Notes: a model not told the origin generated them from the letters alone. A stretch of 64,000 nt of DNA from Pararge aegeria (GCF_905163445.1 NC_053189.1:12666001-12730000), one strand, 5' to 3'. Numbered from the stretch's first letter, positions 21,920 through 32,585 are shown. Program-made: numbers and translations.

Positions 21920-22266
21920 CGACCTCCGTGGCGCAGCAGTGATCGCTGTGGATTTAAGTGGGAGATCCCGGGTTCGATCCCAGGCAGGGGAAATTTGAAA
22001 ATTTGTTATTTTTGAAATTTATCTGGTCTGGTGGGAGGCTTCTGCCGTGGCTTGTGACCACCCTACCGACCAAGAGTAGTAACAAGTGCCGCTTAGCGAT
22101 TCGGCGTTCCGGTACGATGTCGCATTGAAACCGATTAAGAGTATGGGTTTAATATAAATGCCATTCCCCAAAACATGACCTGTTACCATCCTAGACTGCA
22201 TCATCACATACCAGCAGGTGAGATTGCAGTCGAGGACCAACTTACAGTGAAAAAAAAAAAAAAAAA
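21920..22266 (+). mobile_element. SINE-B, full length with poly(A)
   Basis: The best SINE-B copy. It starts GACCTCCGTGGCGCAGCAG (A box), has B box GGGTTCGATCCCAGGCAG, and continues through GGCTTCTGCCGTGGCTTG and GATTAAGAGTATGGG. It ends with CTAGACTGCATCATCACA, GGTGAGATTGCAGTCGAGG and about 17 A. A 10-bp direct repeat TAATCTTTTT (21900-21909 and 22271-22280) brackets it and could be a target duplication, although it leaves about 10 extra bases at the 5' side. Confidence 0.88.
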
Positions 22267-22823
22267 TTGATAATCTTTTTTGGCTATCTCGAGGAAGGTT
22301 ACCTAACATTAGGCTACAACCTTTACATACAGTGCAAACAATATAATAGCGCTTCACTTTTTTGGACATTCTGATCGCGCATCTATATGTTCTTTAGTCT
22401 ATGCAACATTCACGATATGTGAATGCATACGTGGCATTAAGCACTACGCATACCATTGCCTTAACGATAAATAAATAATCAACGACTGCAGATAGAGATC
22501 GCTGGCATCTGATAAGATGATCAGATGACCTAATTTGGGTCTTCCATAAATCATTCGCTTGTATAAATAGCAATTAAAATTATATGTTCATAAGAATAAA
22601 TTATGTTCCTAAAAAAATAATTAAGAGTAAATAAGAGTAGATTCCAAATTAAATATAATATCATCCGACAAAGTGATTGCAGGCCGTGTCACGGCAGCGT
22701 TCTTTGGATCACCGAGGCGAAGATATCTTTAAACTGTGCCCGAAAAGGATAGTGACGTAAATTATTATGAATCATGGACAGACAGTTTTTACTGGTAGAA
22801 AATGAGTTGATATATATTTTAAA
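22267..22823. other. Unique stretch between two SINEs
   Basis: No gene or repeat recognised. Confidence 0.45.
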
Positions 22824-23066
22824 GGCCGATTGGCGCCGTGGGCAGATACCCTGCTTTCTAAGTCCAAGGCCGTGGGGTTCGATTCCCACAACTAGTTTGT
22901 GTGATGAACATGAATGTTTTTCGCTGTCTGGGTGTTTATGTTGGTATATTATTCATAAAATTATTCATCAGTTATCTTATCATCCATAACACAAGCTACG
23001 CTTATTTTGGGACTAGATGGCGATGTGTATATTGAAGAAGTGTATTTATTATTTATTTATTTATTT
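22824..23066 (+). mobile_element. SINE-A, full length
   Basis: Head GGCCGATTGGCGCCGTGGGC, B box GGGGTTCGATTCCC (one extra G) and the whole SINE-A body. The tail is TATTTATTATTTATTTATTTATTTT. The GTAGTA before the tail has changed to GAAGAA. Confidence 0.92.
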
Positions 23067-23419
23067 TATATATATTTAAGAGTGAACTTCCTTTTTAAAT
23101 TTTCGTTAGGTTTAATGATTCTGTTATGATATGTGTAAGGATAAGAAGGCAACTTCGCTCGGCTCAAGGGGACTCGCTTTTCGAATTACGAAGGCTGTCC
23201 TAAAATAGTTTCCAATATATCTAACCGAATACTAAGTATAAATTGAGTCAAGGGAGTCATTACTATTGCCAGTAAGCTATACGCACGGTAAAGTCAGAGC
23301 TAATGTTCATAGACTCAATGCAACGACCCTTTTTTTTTCGTTTTGTTGTTGAGGGGGCTAATAAGACAGCTTTCACATCACAACCAAATGAGTTGATTAT
23401 TCCAGTGGTAGTAGAGCTT

Positions 23420-23722
23420 TTTGTACTACCACCTACCACTACCACCTTGCTTATTTCTGCCGCTAAGCAGCATTGTTGCAATGTTGTGTTCCGGTCCAAA
23501 GGGCGTGGGTCATGGGTGTCGGTGTAATTACAGGAAGTGGCGTGCACAGGGTTTTTGACCAGGGTATGCATAAAGAAGGAAGATGGCATAAAATTGAAAA
23601 ATCCTATCCCTTTATGAGTTATACAAAAATTGTAGGGTATGCAGTGCTTTTGTGCATGTATGAAGTGCACGCCACTGATTATAGGCATATGAGGCTTCAC
23701 ATCTACGCCTCAGGTTGATGGA
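23420..23722 (-). repeat. Repeat E, interrupted by MITE-1
   Basis: In reverse complement the two halves (23686-23722 and 23420-23534) read AACCTGAGGCGTAGATGTG, then CCTGTAATTACACCGAC, ACGCCCTTTGGACCGG and GGCAGAAATAAGCAAGG. The same order without interruption occurs at 35410-35520. A dispersed lepidopteran repeat whose class I do not assign. Confidence 0.7.
23535..23677 (+). mobile_element. MITE-1, hAT-like, complete 143 bp
   Basis: Terminal inverted repeats (C)AGTGGCGTGCAC and GTGCACGCCACTG, with the first base mutated to A. It is flanked by 8-bp ATTACAGG (23527-23534) and ATTATAGG (23678-23685), a target duplication with one change. CAGTG ends with an 8-bp duplication are the signature of hAT transposons. 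There is no transposase, so it depended on another element. Confidence 0.85.
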
Positions 23723-23778
23723 CACAGGGCAAAACAATGTGTTCCTTCCATGTCCTGTGAAGTATTGCTTTTGATTGT

Positions 23779-23839
23779 TTCCACTTACCATCAGGTGGGC
23801 GCTCTGCTTGGTCCATCAATTATTAACCATAAAAAAAAA
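23779..23839 (+). mobile_element. LINE/SINE 3' tail with poly(A)
   Basis: TTCCACTTACCATCAGGTGGGC, then sequence ending in about 9 A. This is a common lepidopteran retroelement tail and resembles the SINE-B/LINE tails at 45505 and 30870. No head is recognised. Confidence 0.5.
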
Positions 23840-23902
23840 CATTCTCCTCTACACAAAATATAGGTTCATAGGTGAAGACGCCGCAAGAAGACGCAAGAAA
23901 GC

Positions 23903-24240
23903 AGTCAAGTCAAGTCAAATATTTCTTTATTCAAATAGGCACATAGATGGCACTTTTGATGCGTTATTATATACAAAATGTGTACATAGCAGTGAGTAGT
24001 GATGGCGATAACTACAATCGTAAACATAAAACTAAAGCTATGAGGGTTCCAATCGCGCCCTGGTCTGAGAAGAAGCCCACAACAAACTTAGCCGGGTGTT
24101 CTATTTGTTATCACCATCTCACATTGTCATTAGAAAATATTTTAGAAGCAACCTGGTTAGAGCAATTGTTCACACATAAGCTTTTTTATCGTTTACGTAA
24201 TCCTTTATACTATAAAAGTAAGCAATATACTACTACAAAT
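23903..24240 (-). mobile_element. LINE-D 3' end fragment
   Basis: The tail at the left is a TCAAG repeat (23903-23917), then TATTTCTTTATTC. Farther in come CTATGAGGGTTCCAA, CGCGCCCTGGTCTGAG, CAACAAACTTAG and AAGCTTTTTTATCGTTTACG. The same blocks occur at 31688-31880, where another LINE interrupts them. Non-coding 3' region only. Confidence 0.7.
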
Positions 24241-24284
24241 ACTCCAGTCTACAGTATGTAGGTACTTGTATTAAGACATGGGTA

Positions 24285-24400
24285 CAGTCGCGGACATGCG
24301 CTGCGAATCGTGCAAGCGCAGCGGATAAGATAAACGCAGCGCGTGCGAGGCTGGGCCCGTCGCGATCGCTAATTAAGTCCTTACCTTCACTACCTACTCA
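24285..24400. promoter_or_regulatory. GC-rich unique block
   Basis: Markedly GC- and CpG-rich (GCGCTGCGAATCGTGC, CGCAGCGCGTGCGAGG, CCGTCGCGATCGC) in AT-rich surroundings and not part of a recognised repeat. A candidate conserved non-coding element; inference from composition only. Confidence 0.25.
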
Positions 24401-24645
24401 GTTCTCATGCAGCATGATGTTAAACTACACTTACCTACTTCACAGCACACAATAATTTAAGTGGTAGGTTACACAATTAATAGAATACAGAACCATCCAT
24501 GGGCGTACCGAGGGATAGACAGACCTGTGTTGCAGAGTAGTTCCTTCCAAAAATTTGAGTACAGACTAGCTCAGTGCCTAACCAAATGCTTACAAACAAG
24601 CAGTATTGAATTGTAAAAACAAAACTACTAAAATTACAGTTTACA

Positions 24646-24899
24646 GACGGCCGATTGGCGCAGTTTGCAGCGACTCTGCTTCCCGAGTCCAAGGCTGTGG
24701 GGTCGATTCCCACAACTGGGAAATGTTTGTGTGATGAACATGAATGTTTTTCAGTGTCTGAGTGATTATATGTATATCATAAGTATATTATTCATAAAAA
24801 TATTCAGTCAGTCATCTTAGTACCCATAACACAAGCTACGCTTACTTTGGGGCTAGAGTGCGATGTGTGTATTGGCGTAAAATATTTATTTATTATTTA
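24646..24899 (+). mobile_element. SINE-A, full length
   Basis: GACGGCCGATTGGCGCAGTT head, slightly damaged B box (GGGGTCGATTCCC), full body and TATTTATTTATTATTT tail. First of three SINE-A copies within 1.4 kb. Confidence 0.93.
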
Positions 24900-25109
24900 A
24901 AATATTGTATGAGTGTAATGTACAATGCAAATAAATTAAAATTAAAAATTGAAATTGAGATTCGGAGACATATAGAGCGTAATTTAACTTTGCTCAGTAA
25001 TGAGTATTTTAATGCTGCTGATAACAAATGGGATGGACGGCTTAACGTGCTCTCTGAGAAAATTCAGTATGCGTCAATTTTCTATTTCCAGATTGGTACT
25101 GTGAATTTT

Positions 25110-25330
25110 ATGCCGTGTTGTGATGGCAGATCAGAATATGCTGGTCACCAACCTCCGCTACCCGCAGGTGTCGTACGAGGCGACTAAAGGAATATAACAG
25201 CGTGCAGCAGCATCCTCTGTACTGATACCATCTAATGCATTCTCCAACCCGTGTATCCAGCGTGGTGATTATGGGCAAACCCTCCCCTTGGGGGAGGCCT
25301 TTAGTCAGGCAGTGGACTATTGTCTATAGG
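25110..25330 (+). repeat. Repeat F
   Basis: Landmarks: GTGTCGTACGAGGCGACTAA, AGCATCCTCTGTACTGATAC, GCGTGGTGATTATGGGCAAA and AGGCAGTGGACT. Inverted copies of parts lie at 32586-32745 and 34845-34945. A common lepidopteran retroelement segment, class not assigned. Confidence 0.6.
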
Positions 25331-25427
25331 CTATAGATGTTACTGTGAATTTGTTGACGAAATAACCCTATACGTAAAACTGTTTAACCCAACTTGGAAA
25401 TTGACGCGACCTCCTATGTAACCTAAA

Positions 25428-25681
25428 ATAAATAAATAAATAAAATATACTACGACAATACACACATCGCCATCTAGTCCCAAAGTAAGCGTAGCTTGTG
25501 TTATGGGTACTTAGATAACTGATGAATAATATTTATGAATAAAATACATAAATACTTATAATATATAGATAAACACCCAGACACTGAAAAACATTTATTG
25601 ATCACACAAATATTGTCCAATCGAACCCACGGCCTTGGACTCAGAAAGCAGGGTCGCTGCCCACTGCGCCAATCGGCCGTC
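25428..25681 (-). mobile_element. SINE-A, full length, inverted
   Basis: Reverse complement of the family: tail ATAAATAAATAAAATATAC at the left, then the body, a damaged B box (TCGAACCCACGGCC; the adjoining CAGTTGTGGGAA is partly lost) and the A box ending at CAATCGGCCGTC. Its head faces the next SINE-A only 32 bp away. Confidence 0.93.
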
Positions 25682-25713
25682 AAAAGTTTCTCCGAATAAA
25701 ATAAATAAATATG

Positions 25714-25962
25714 ATGGCCGATCGGCGCAGTAGGCAGCTAACCTGCTTTCTGAGTCTAAGGCGGTGAGTTCGATTCCCACAACTAAAAAATTGTTTGTGT
25801 GACGAACATGAATATATTTCAGTGTGTTTATATGTGTATTATAAGTATTTATGTATATTATTCACTAAAATATTCATCACACACCTTAGTACCCATAACA
25901 CAAGCTACGCTTACTTTGGGGCTAGATGGCGTGAATGAATTGTCGTAATATATTTATTATCA
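25714..25962 (+). mobile_element. SINE-A, full length
   Basis: ATGGCCGATCGGCGCAGTAG head, B box GAGTTCGATTCCC, body with a short deletion after TTTCAGTGTG, and a TATATTTATTAT tail. Together with 25428-25681 it forms an inverted pair. Confidence 0.92.
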
Positions 25963-26605
25963 AAAAAAACAATATAAGAATAACAGAAAACCTCAAGCTA
26001 TAAAACTGTCAATCTTGCCCACATCAAAAATTTGCGATACCTAACAGTTTCATAAACGGTCTTTCAATAATCTGATTAATTTTGATATAAACATCAATAA
26101 AACTTATCTGTTTGAACAAACTCTTAACGCACTTTAACGTTACTTATTACTTTATGTGCGCCTATAGATCGCCGTGGCTGTAAGCGTAATCGGAAAATTG
26201 AAAGCCTTAACGATAATGTTGACGGCTTGTTGAGTGATTGTAGCGTAGGACGAGAGTTTGTAGGAATTATGTCTTTATATTTCACCCACTGATTGAATTT
26301 CTAAATTATGTATGAGATTTATCGCAAGTTTATTCAAACAAGATACAATTAAAATAAGAGACACAACTAAGTCATTATCTATATCTAGTGATTTAATTTT
26401 GTTTAGATTTCTTTGGCTATAACATTATACGTATGTTTTTTTTTCTTTTAACACATTTGTATAATTGAGATCAGTCTTGGACTATAGAGGTAATTTATGT
26501 ACAGGTTTCGGTTAGGATGCATATCACAGCTATTGGAGAAGATTCCTATTTCACTTTAATACCACGAACGCCTGATAAAAAAATCCTTAAAACCCACAAT
26601 CTCGC

Positions 26606-26708
26606 ATAAGAGAAGCGTGATGGTTCTAGATACTCTGAAACCCTCTCTATTATAAGAGAAAAGGCCTGGGCCTAGCAGTTGGACAAAGATAGGCTGAGGA
26701 TGATGATA
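26606..26708 (+). mobile_element. LINE/SINE 3' tail
   Basis: AAGCGTGATGGTTCTAGATA, then CTATTATAAGAGAAAAGGCC, GGGCCTAGCAGTTGGAC and AGGCTGAGGATGATGATA. A familiar lepidopteran retroelement 3' end terminating in GAT repeats. No coding part. Confidence 0.6.
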
Positions 26709-28915
26709 AAAAATAGATTTAAAAAAAAATCTGAATATCAGTTATTACTTAATAATACGTTAGAGATAAGCCATCGGAGTACCTAGGTTGATCCCGCAAT
26801 GTTAATTCGTATTCTTAAAAATTATGCACACTATAAGTAGATCCTTCTTGTAATGATAATGACAATACATTTAACAATGAGCACCGACATGGTACAAACA
26901 AAATACCTTTTTTAACAATATCCAGGTAAATTCTAAACAAAATATTTATTATATTTGTTATAACAATAACGAGTGCACGACCGCTGGAATGCCGTAGACA
27001 AAGCGCTCTTCGACCAACTCTGTCATAAATGCATGATTTACGCAATTACATTGCAAAGGAGACGATAAATTACTTTTCACTCCTCTATGGCAACCTACAG
27101 TGATACCTTTGGAGACAAGACATCATCTGCAAGTTATTTAAAACTTTATGTCATATGCATCAAAGTGTATTTTTCAAAAATCAAAAGGTAAATAAAGTTC
27201 TTGAGGTTTTAGTGTAAAACCCGATTATTCACAGATATTGTGCAAAGTTTACCACCCGCTAACACGAGGTAAAGCTAAAAGCTTAAAAATGTACGCTCGA
27301 AAATAATACAATAATATTTTTATGGTCGAATTTGCATTTACAGGTGATTTTAGATTGTTTATAGCGTGCAAACTCGTCAAACGATACGTTCCTATTTATG
27401 GAATTGCGGACGAAGCGCAAAATGCTGTTAACCCAAAAAAAGCGGGAGGTGTATCTAAATCAAAATAATAGTAGGTATGCAATTTATTTTCTACCATTTT
27501 CTGGTATAAATTAAATTTATTTTGATTCTTAACTGTATGGAAACCCTTTAACCTATAGGTAACTCTTGCATTCTTTTTCGACACTTCTACCTACGATTTT
27601 TTCGTACAAGAAGTGTCCAATTTTACGTGACATAATACATTATTGCGGTTAAGAGACTGTTTTACGCTTATGTTTTCTATGTTATCTTGGGTTGGGTTTC
27701 CCATATAAGAACATCGGAAAATACTGAATTAACCTGACTTTCGCAGTCATTTTCAAAATGGTAAATTCAACAATTTCCTTTTTTACCGGCGTAAACAATC
27801 ATGTACAAATTAATTGGGCAGAATCTTAGATAGGTATCTACTTTATTTTTGATGATATGGAAAATGATAAGTTTTAATTCTAAATATTTATCTACTGTTG
27901 TTTTTGTTGCTACTTTTGCATATTGTAGGTAGTACCTGCATTTGCTCAAGGCACGTAGGTACTAAATACTTTTTACATAGTTTTCAGATGAGTTAATACT
28001 TACTTAATACGAGGATTCCGAACTCACTTAGATCTGAGAAATAGTTCAAAAATAATTTGTACCTATACTGTGCTATATATTTTTAGCTGGTAGTCTTACC
28101 ATATGTTTATGATCACATTTATTTGACATCAACCTATTTATTTTATATCCCAAACAGTTATTTTTGAAATGTGTTCAGAGTTATTTTATGATTCCCGATT
28201 TAGATCGGGTAAAAGCCATACATTAACAACCTTACATGTGTCATAGTGGTCCATCACAAATATGATGCAATAATAATAAAAAAACGTGTGCGTCTTCGAC
28301 GCCTGACAGAAGTGGTAAGTAACTATTTAATTTTAAATTTTTTAACTTGGTATTAGCGTTTCTTAAATTGTATGTATAATTAATACGATGATGTAAGGAA
28401 AGGTTATTTATTAATAAAATCTTTTGTTGATTAGAGAAAGTGCTGTGGGTTAAAGTAAGAAAAAAGGAGCCGGTCTACGTATGCGTGACAGAAAGAGAAG
28501 CCAGACAGACTGGCGCCGTAACGCGTTACGTAACGAAGCGGTATATCCACCAATAAGAAGTTATCACTTCAATAAAGTATCTGCGTTCGTATTTTGAATG
28601 CTTCAACTCAATTTGGCAATATGCTTAAACCGTTCATCATTATTCAACATACGAAAGTATCAACATGACAAGGCGAGCGGCATGCGTAATGTTTCTCCAT
28701 ACCTTCCTAATGTCCTGTCAATCATCGCTCTTCTACTGCCGTCTACGGAATACTAACACATTTTTTTGTTTGTAAGCGTTTCAATGCATACCAAGTTACT
28801 GATGCGTCACCTTTCATGGCTTAACATCTATGGCGCGAAAAAAGACTCAACAACGAGCTTTTTTATTACACAGGGTTCTGTAGCTGTTTTCATACAACAG
28901 TTAGAAAGTTTACAA
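26709..28915. other. Unique stretch
   Basis: About 2.2 kb without recognisable genes or repeats. Positions 28470-28560 are GC-rich with a short palindrome GTAACGCGTTAC (near 28517) and could belong to an unrecognised element. Confidence 0.4.
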
Positions 28916-28919
28916 AACT

Positions 28920-29215
28920 TTGTCATCATCATAATGACCAACCACGACTACGACTTCTTCCTCAGGTGCTTGCCCTCTCCTGGACACAGTTATTTTTTAG
29001 GGAATTCCAGATAGCACATTTTGATGCCGCTTAGGTTCAGAGGCTCGCTGCGACTTGTTTGATGTCAACCGTCCACCTCGTCGAGAACCTACCAACGCTG
29101 CGTTTACCGGTAAGAGTATAAGTTCTCCGAGCTATGTGTATTATTGCCACTTCACATTGAGGTATATGGGCATCACTGGTTCTCCTATGTAATTCAGAAT
29201 TAAAATGCAATCACT
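28920..29215 (-). mobile_element. RTE-type LINE 3' end, very degenerate
   Basis: Same order of landmarks as 964-1255 but decayed: TCATCATCATAATGACCAAC tail, TTTTTTAGGGAATTCCAGAT, GTCCACCTCGTCGAGAACC, AACGCTGCGTTTACCGGTAA and GTTCTCCGAGCTATG. No open frame remains. Confidence 0.6.
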
Positions 29216-29985
29216 ATGCAAGTTTAGACTGCGCTGAATGATTCCGAAAATACGCACTGTATACTTACTTGCTGTTTGCCACCCGGCCAGGCTGAGCCTT
29301 TGTGTTCAAAATAAGAAATATCTCTAAAAACAAAATTGAAGTATCTAGCTCATATATTCTATACGGTAAATATTGGAGGTATATTTGAACTGCTAAGCGG
29401 AATCAGCAATGTCACCTGCGGCTCTCAGTTGTGGTTGTAAGTAGAAGGTATGCAATGATGTAGTCTAATATGACAGCGGGTTAACCTATTAGGGGTATAG
29501 TAGTTTATATTAAGCCATTAATATATAATAAAATAATAAATAATCCATTTCGACGCGGCAAAGTATCGATACGCTTAATGGCTTGGTGGCCACTTCTTTG
29601 TCTTGTTATAGGCCAGAGAAACTCAGTAATTATAAATTCCTAAATTAGTCGAACCTGGGACCATAGCGCTCAGTACTACGCTAGGGAGGTAAATCTTTAG
29701 AAAATTTAAAAATCACACAACAAATGTTTCCGGCCGTTTTTAATATTGTATTGTGTCGTATTCTTATCTTACCAAGGAATCCTAATAAAATCCTAATCCT
29801 ATCATTTCTCAATTAATTACAAAGCACGATAAGTGTAGGAAATGACGGTGCCATAGCTAGCTACTTGTCCATAACGGGTGAGTATAAGAAAATTGACGCT
29901 TACATGTAAGTTGAAGGAAGTATCACCTGTAGGTGTTTTTGTGTCATGTGGAGAATGAAAAGGTACGCATGTCACTTTAGATTAA
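29216..29985. other. Unique stretch
   Basis: No gene or repeat recognised. Confidence 0.4.
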
Positions 29986-29986
29986 A

Positions 29987-30180
29987 CAACAGGCGTGCAG
30001 GCAGGCGGGCAGACAGGCGACCAGGCAAGCTGGCAGGCAGGTGGGCAGTCAGCGGGTATGCAGGCGGGCAGACTGGCGGTCAGCCAGGCGGCCAGGCAGG
30101 CGGGCAGACAGGCGTGCATCTAGACGGGAAGACGGACAGACGTGGTGGACGGGTAGACTTGGGCAGTCAGTCAGTTGTTT
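29987..30180 (+). repeat. GGCA/CAGG-type minisatellite
   Basis: Degenerate tetranucleotide array built from CAGG, CGGG and CAGA words (for example GCAGGCGGGCAGACAGGCG, twice). GC-rich. It keeps a 107-codon frame open that reads as Gly/Arg/Gln low complexity; I do not regard this as a gene. Confidence 0.85.
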
Positions 30181-30616
30181 ACTCGTTTTGCAACTTTTCG
30201 TCAACAGCATCATCTAAAAGATTCAAGTTGAAACATTTTGGCTTTAAGCGTGCGGTATGTAAAAATTAACTTTTACGCAAGTAAAAACAGCAGTATGAGA
30301 ATTTAAAAAAAAACAATGCCGTAAAAGTTCACTAGGTATAGACCAGACACACTCTTTTTAACCACGCTCTATCAGCAGAACTTAGATAAGCAGGAATGTT
30401 AAAATGATTTCCTATTAAAATACCTATAGATATTCTGAAAGCTAATTTTACGACAGCAAAGTAATGTGCTCACGGAATAAAAAATAAAAGTTGTAATATT
30501 TTTTATTTATAAATATTATTATAAATTACTATAAATATTATTTCAAACATTTTGATAAGTAACTAAACTTCATCATAATTATCATCACCAGCCTACCTAA
30601 GTTCAAAAGTGGACTT

Positions 30617-30763
30617 TCATGTCAGCCAATGAACGTCCACTGCTAGACATAGGTCTTTCGTAGGGAATTCTAAATACCACGGCCTTTTGTCGCTTGGGTC
30701 CATTGGGTCCTGCGACTCGTTTGTATTTTGTCCATTTCACCTTGGGACCCCAACGTAAATTCA
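30617..30763 (-). mobile_element. RTE-type LINE 3' fragment
   Basis: AGCCAATGAACGTCCACTGC, AGACATAGGTCTTTCGTAGG and ACCACGGCC match the 3' end of the copy at 964-1255. Beyond that the sequence is scrambled. It abuts the LINE-D tail at 30764. Confidence 0.7.
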
Positions 30764-30829
30764 AATTCAAATTCAAAATTTCTTTATTCATGTAGGCCTA
30801 TCACAGGCACTTATGAAGCGTTCAAACAT

Positions 30830-30833
30830 ATTT

Positions 30834-30866
<33 letters not shown>

Positions 30867-31695
30867 TTTTATAGACGAGCGCTTGACTGCAATCACACCG
30901 GATGGTAAGCGATGATGCAGCCTAAGGTGGAGCGCGCTTGCCTAGAAGATGCCTATTCACTCTTGATTTGAAGCTACTAATGTTGTAAGAACTGGGGAAA
31001 ATGGAAGCTGGAAGAGCATTCCAGATCCTAGCGGTGCGAATTAGAAACGAAGATGCGAAGCGCTTCGTACGCGTCCGCGGTATATCGACCACGTAGGGAT
31101 GCAGATCCTTCCGGTGCCTCGCGGTTCGATGGTAAAAAGGCGAGGGGGGAACTAGATCAAATAGTTCTTGAGCACACTCTCCGAAATATATCCTATAGAA
31201 TACCGAAAGGCAGGCAACCTTGCGACGATGTTCCAAACTCTTAAGTTTTTTATTGGCTAGGTCACCGATGAGCCTTCTAGCACGGCGATCAACCGAATCC
31301 AGGGCATCAAGCTGATACTTGGCAGAGCCATCCCATAAATGGGAACAGTACTCCATGCACGATCGAACTTGAGCTTGGTACAAGGTAAGAAGCTGTTCAG
31401 GCGTGAAGTACCGCTTGACCTTATTGAGGATGCCAAGTTTCTTGCCAGCTGTTTTTGCCCTGGATTCGATGTATTGTCCAAAGTTGAGGTTGGATGAAAT
31501 ATTGACACCTAGAAGCTCTAGACTGTCGGTAATAGGCAAAGATATACCTCGGAAAGTCGGAGTCAGGGGAAATGGACTCCGTTTGGTAGTAAATAAACAC
31601 GCTTGCGTTTTGGTAGCATTAAATTTGACCAAATTGGCGTCTCCCCAATGTTTACATAATTGTAACGGGATGGTGATAACTTCGTTCGCCAACTT
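30830..31695 (-). mobile_element. CR1/Jockey-group LINE, 5'-truncated, with poly(A)
   Basis: The minus-strand insertion ends in an A-rich tail (the T run at 30834-30864 on the plus strand). It has a 3' UTR of only about 55 bp after the stop, whose sequence closely matches the 3' end of SINE-B. The 5' truncation lies just downstream of where the RT active site (YADD) would be. Confidence 0.85.
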
Positions 31696-31752
31696 AAATC
31701 TAAAGCTACGAGGGTTCCAAACGCGCCCTGGTCTAAGAAGAGCCCACAACAA
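30922..31752 (-). pseudogene. LINE RT thumb and C-terminal domain, 276-codon open frame
   Basis: The uninterrupted frame reads FKLANEVITIPLQLCKHWGD, FNATKTQACLFTTKR, LLGVNISSNLNFGQYIES, YQAQVRSCMEYCSHLWD, LDSVDRRARRLIGD, VFYRIYFGECAQELF and ends with a stop at 30922-30924. These are the post-catalytic RT blocks of the CR1/Jockey group. Finger, palm and endonuclease parts are absent. The first ~20 residues, including the apparent start Met, come from the LINE-D sequence it landed in, so the start is fortuitous. The lack of stops suggests a fairly young insertion. Clade not certain. Confidence 0.88.
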
Positions 31753-31924
31753 ACTTAGACGGGTAAATTTATTTTTTTGTTATCACCATCTTCCAGAAAA
31801 TTTATATTAAGCTATGAAGCTAGAGCAATTCACACCCAAGCTTTTTTATCGTTTAAATAATCCTTAATATTATAATAGGAGTACTCCGTGCTCCGAGCTA
31901 TTTACCCCGCCCAATTCCTCTTTA

Positions 31925-32047
31925 GCTCCACAACTCGGTGAGCTATGACGTTAACTCTGGATTTTAAACAAACTATCATTCATAGCTCGCTCCATCTCCA
32001 GCTCAGTGACTCCGAGCTATCTTATGATATCCATAGTAAACGACCAC
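31925..32047 (-). mobile_element. RTE-type LINE, internal ORF fragment
   Basis: Contains ACTCGGTGAGCTATGACG and TAGCTCGCTCCATCTCC, then CAGTGACTCCGAGCTATC. In reverse complement this reads the RTE late-RT segment around a TMDI...LGVTELEMERAM block. A piece upstream of the C-terminus, stop-containing and non-functional. Confidence 0.6.
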
Positions 32048-32436
32048 TACTCAAACTTACTATTTTCAAAATAGTATTTATCGCAATACCTACCTAATTA
32101 ATTATTTAACGACTAATTCCCAGTAACACTGCGGTAGGTTTCTGCCGGACTGGCAATTCAAATCGAAGTTTATATATTGATAAGTTAATTTGTTATCTTG
32201 AATTTGATCGTAAATATTACAAAGCAAGTCTGCGGTAGACAAGCCGATAGATTTATCTTGGGTTTGATAACTAACTGATCGGTCACGTCTACGGTGCACC
32301 TATCGACTGTTGATTAATTCTATTATTCTGGCGCCTTATGTGACGTCATCGTAGTATTGTTCGCAGACCGTGTGGCACATTGTAAGCAGCAAGTGAGATG
32401 GTGGTATTTAAATTTACATCATCAATAAATAGCCTA

Positions 32437-32517
32437 TAACATGGGCCAGCTTGGTGGACTACGGCCTAAGCCTTTCTTATTGTCGGAGGAGACCTGTGAC
32501 CTGTGAATATGATACTA
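32437..32517 (+). mobile_element. SINE-C fragment
   Basis: GGGCCAGCTTGGTGGACTAC, CCTAAGCCTTTCTTATTG and GGAGGAGACCTGTGACC match the middle of SINE-C. Confidence 0.65.
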
Positions 32518-32585
32518 TTTATTGATTAAGAATTATCAAAAAAAATCATTGTGTTTCTCCAGAACACAATGGAGCAATGGAGCTG

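Larger units (their letters stand above)
30764..31880 (-). mobile_element. LINE-D 3' end, split by another LINE
   Basis: The outer parts are 30764-30825 (tail of AATTCA repeats, then TTTCTTTATTCATGTAGGCC) and 31688-31880 (GCTACGAGGGTTCCAA, CGCGCCCTGGTCTAAG, AAGCTTTTTTATCGTTTAA). They match consecutive parts of the copy at 23903-24240, except for about 70 bp missing at the junction. The interval 30826-31690 is an inserted LINE on the same strand. Confidence 0.65.

Noticed and set aside
22019..22369. 116-codon minus-strand frame
   Set aside because: Antisense of SINE-B including its poly(A).
23263..23700. 145-codon minus-strand frame
   Set aside because: Crosses repeat E and MITE-1; no protein family and explained by repeats.
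29946..30269. 107-codon Gly/Arg/Gln-rich frame
   Set aside because: Runs through the GGCA-type minisatellite; low complexity and no family.
31403..31810. 135-codon plus-strand frame
   Set aside because: Antisense shadow of the LINE RT C-terminal frame at 30922-31752.
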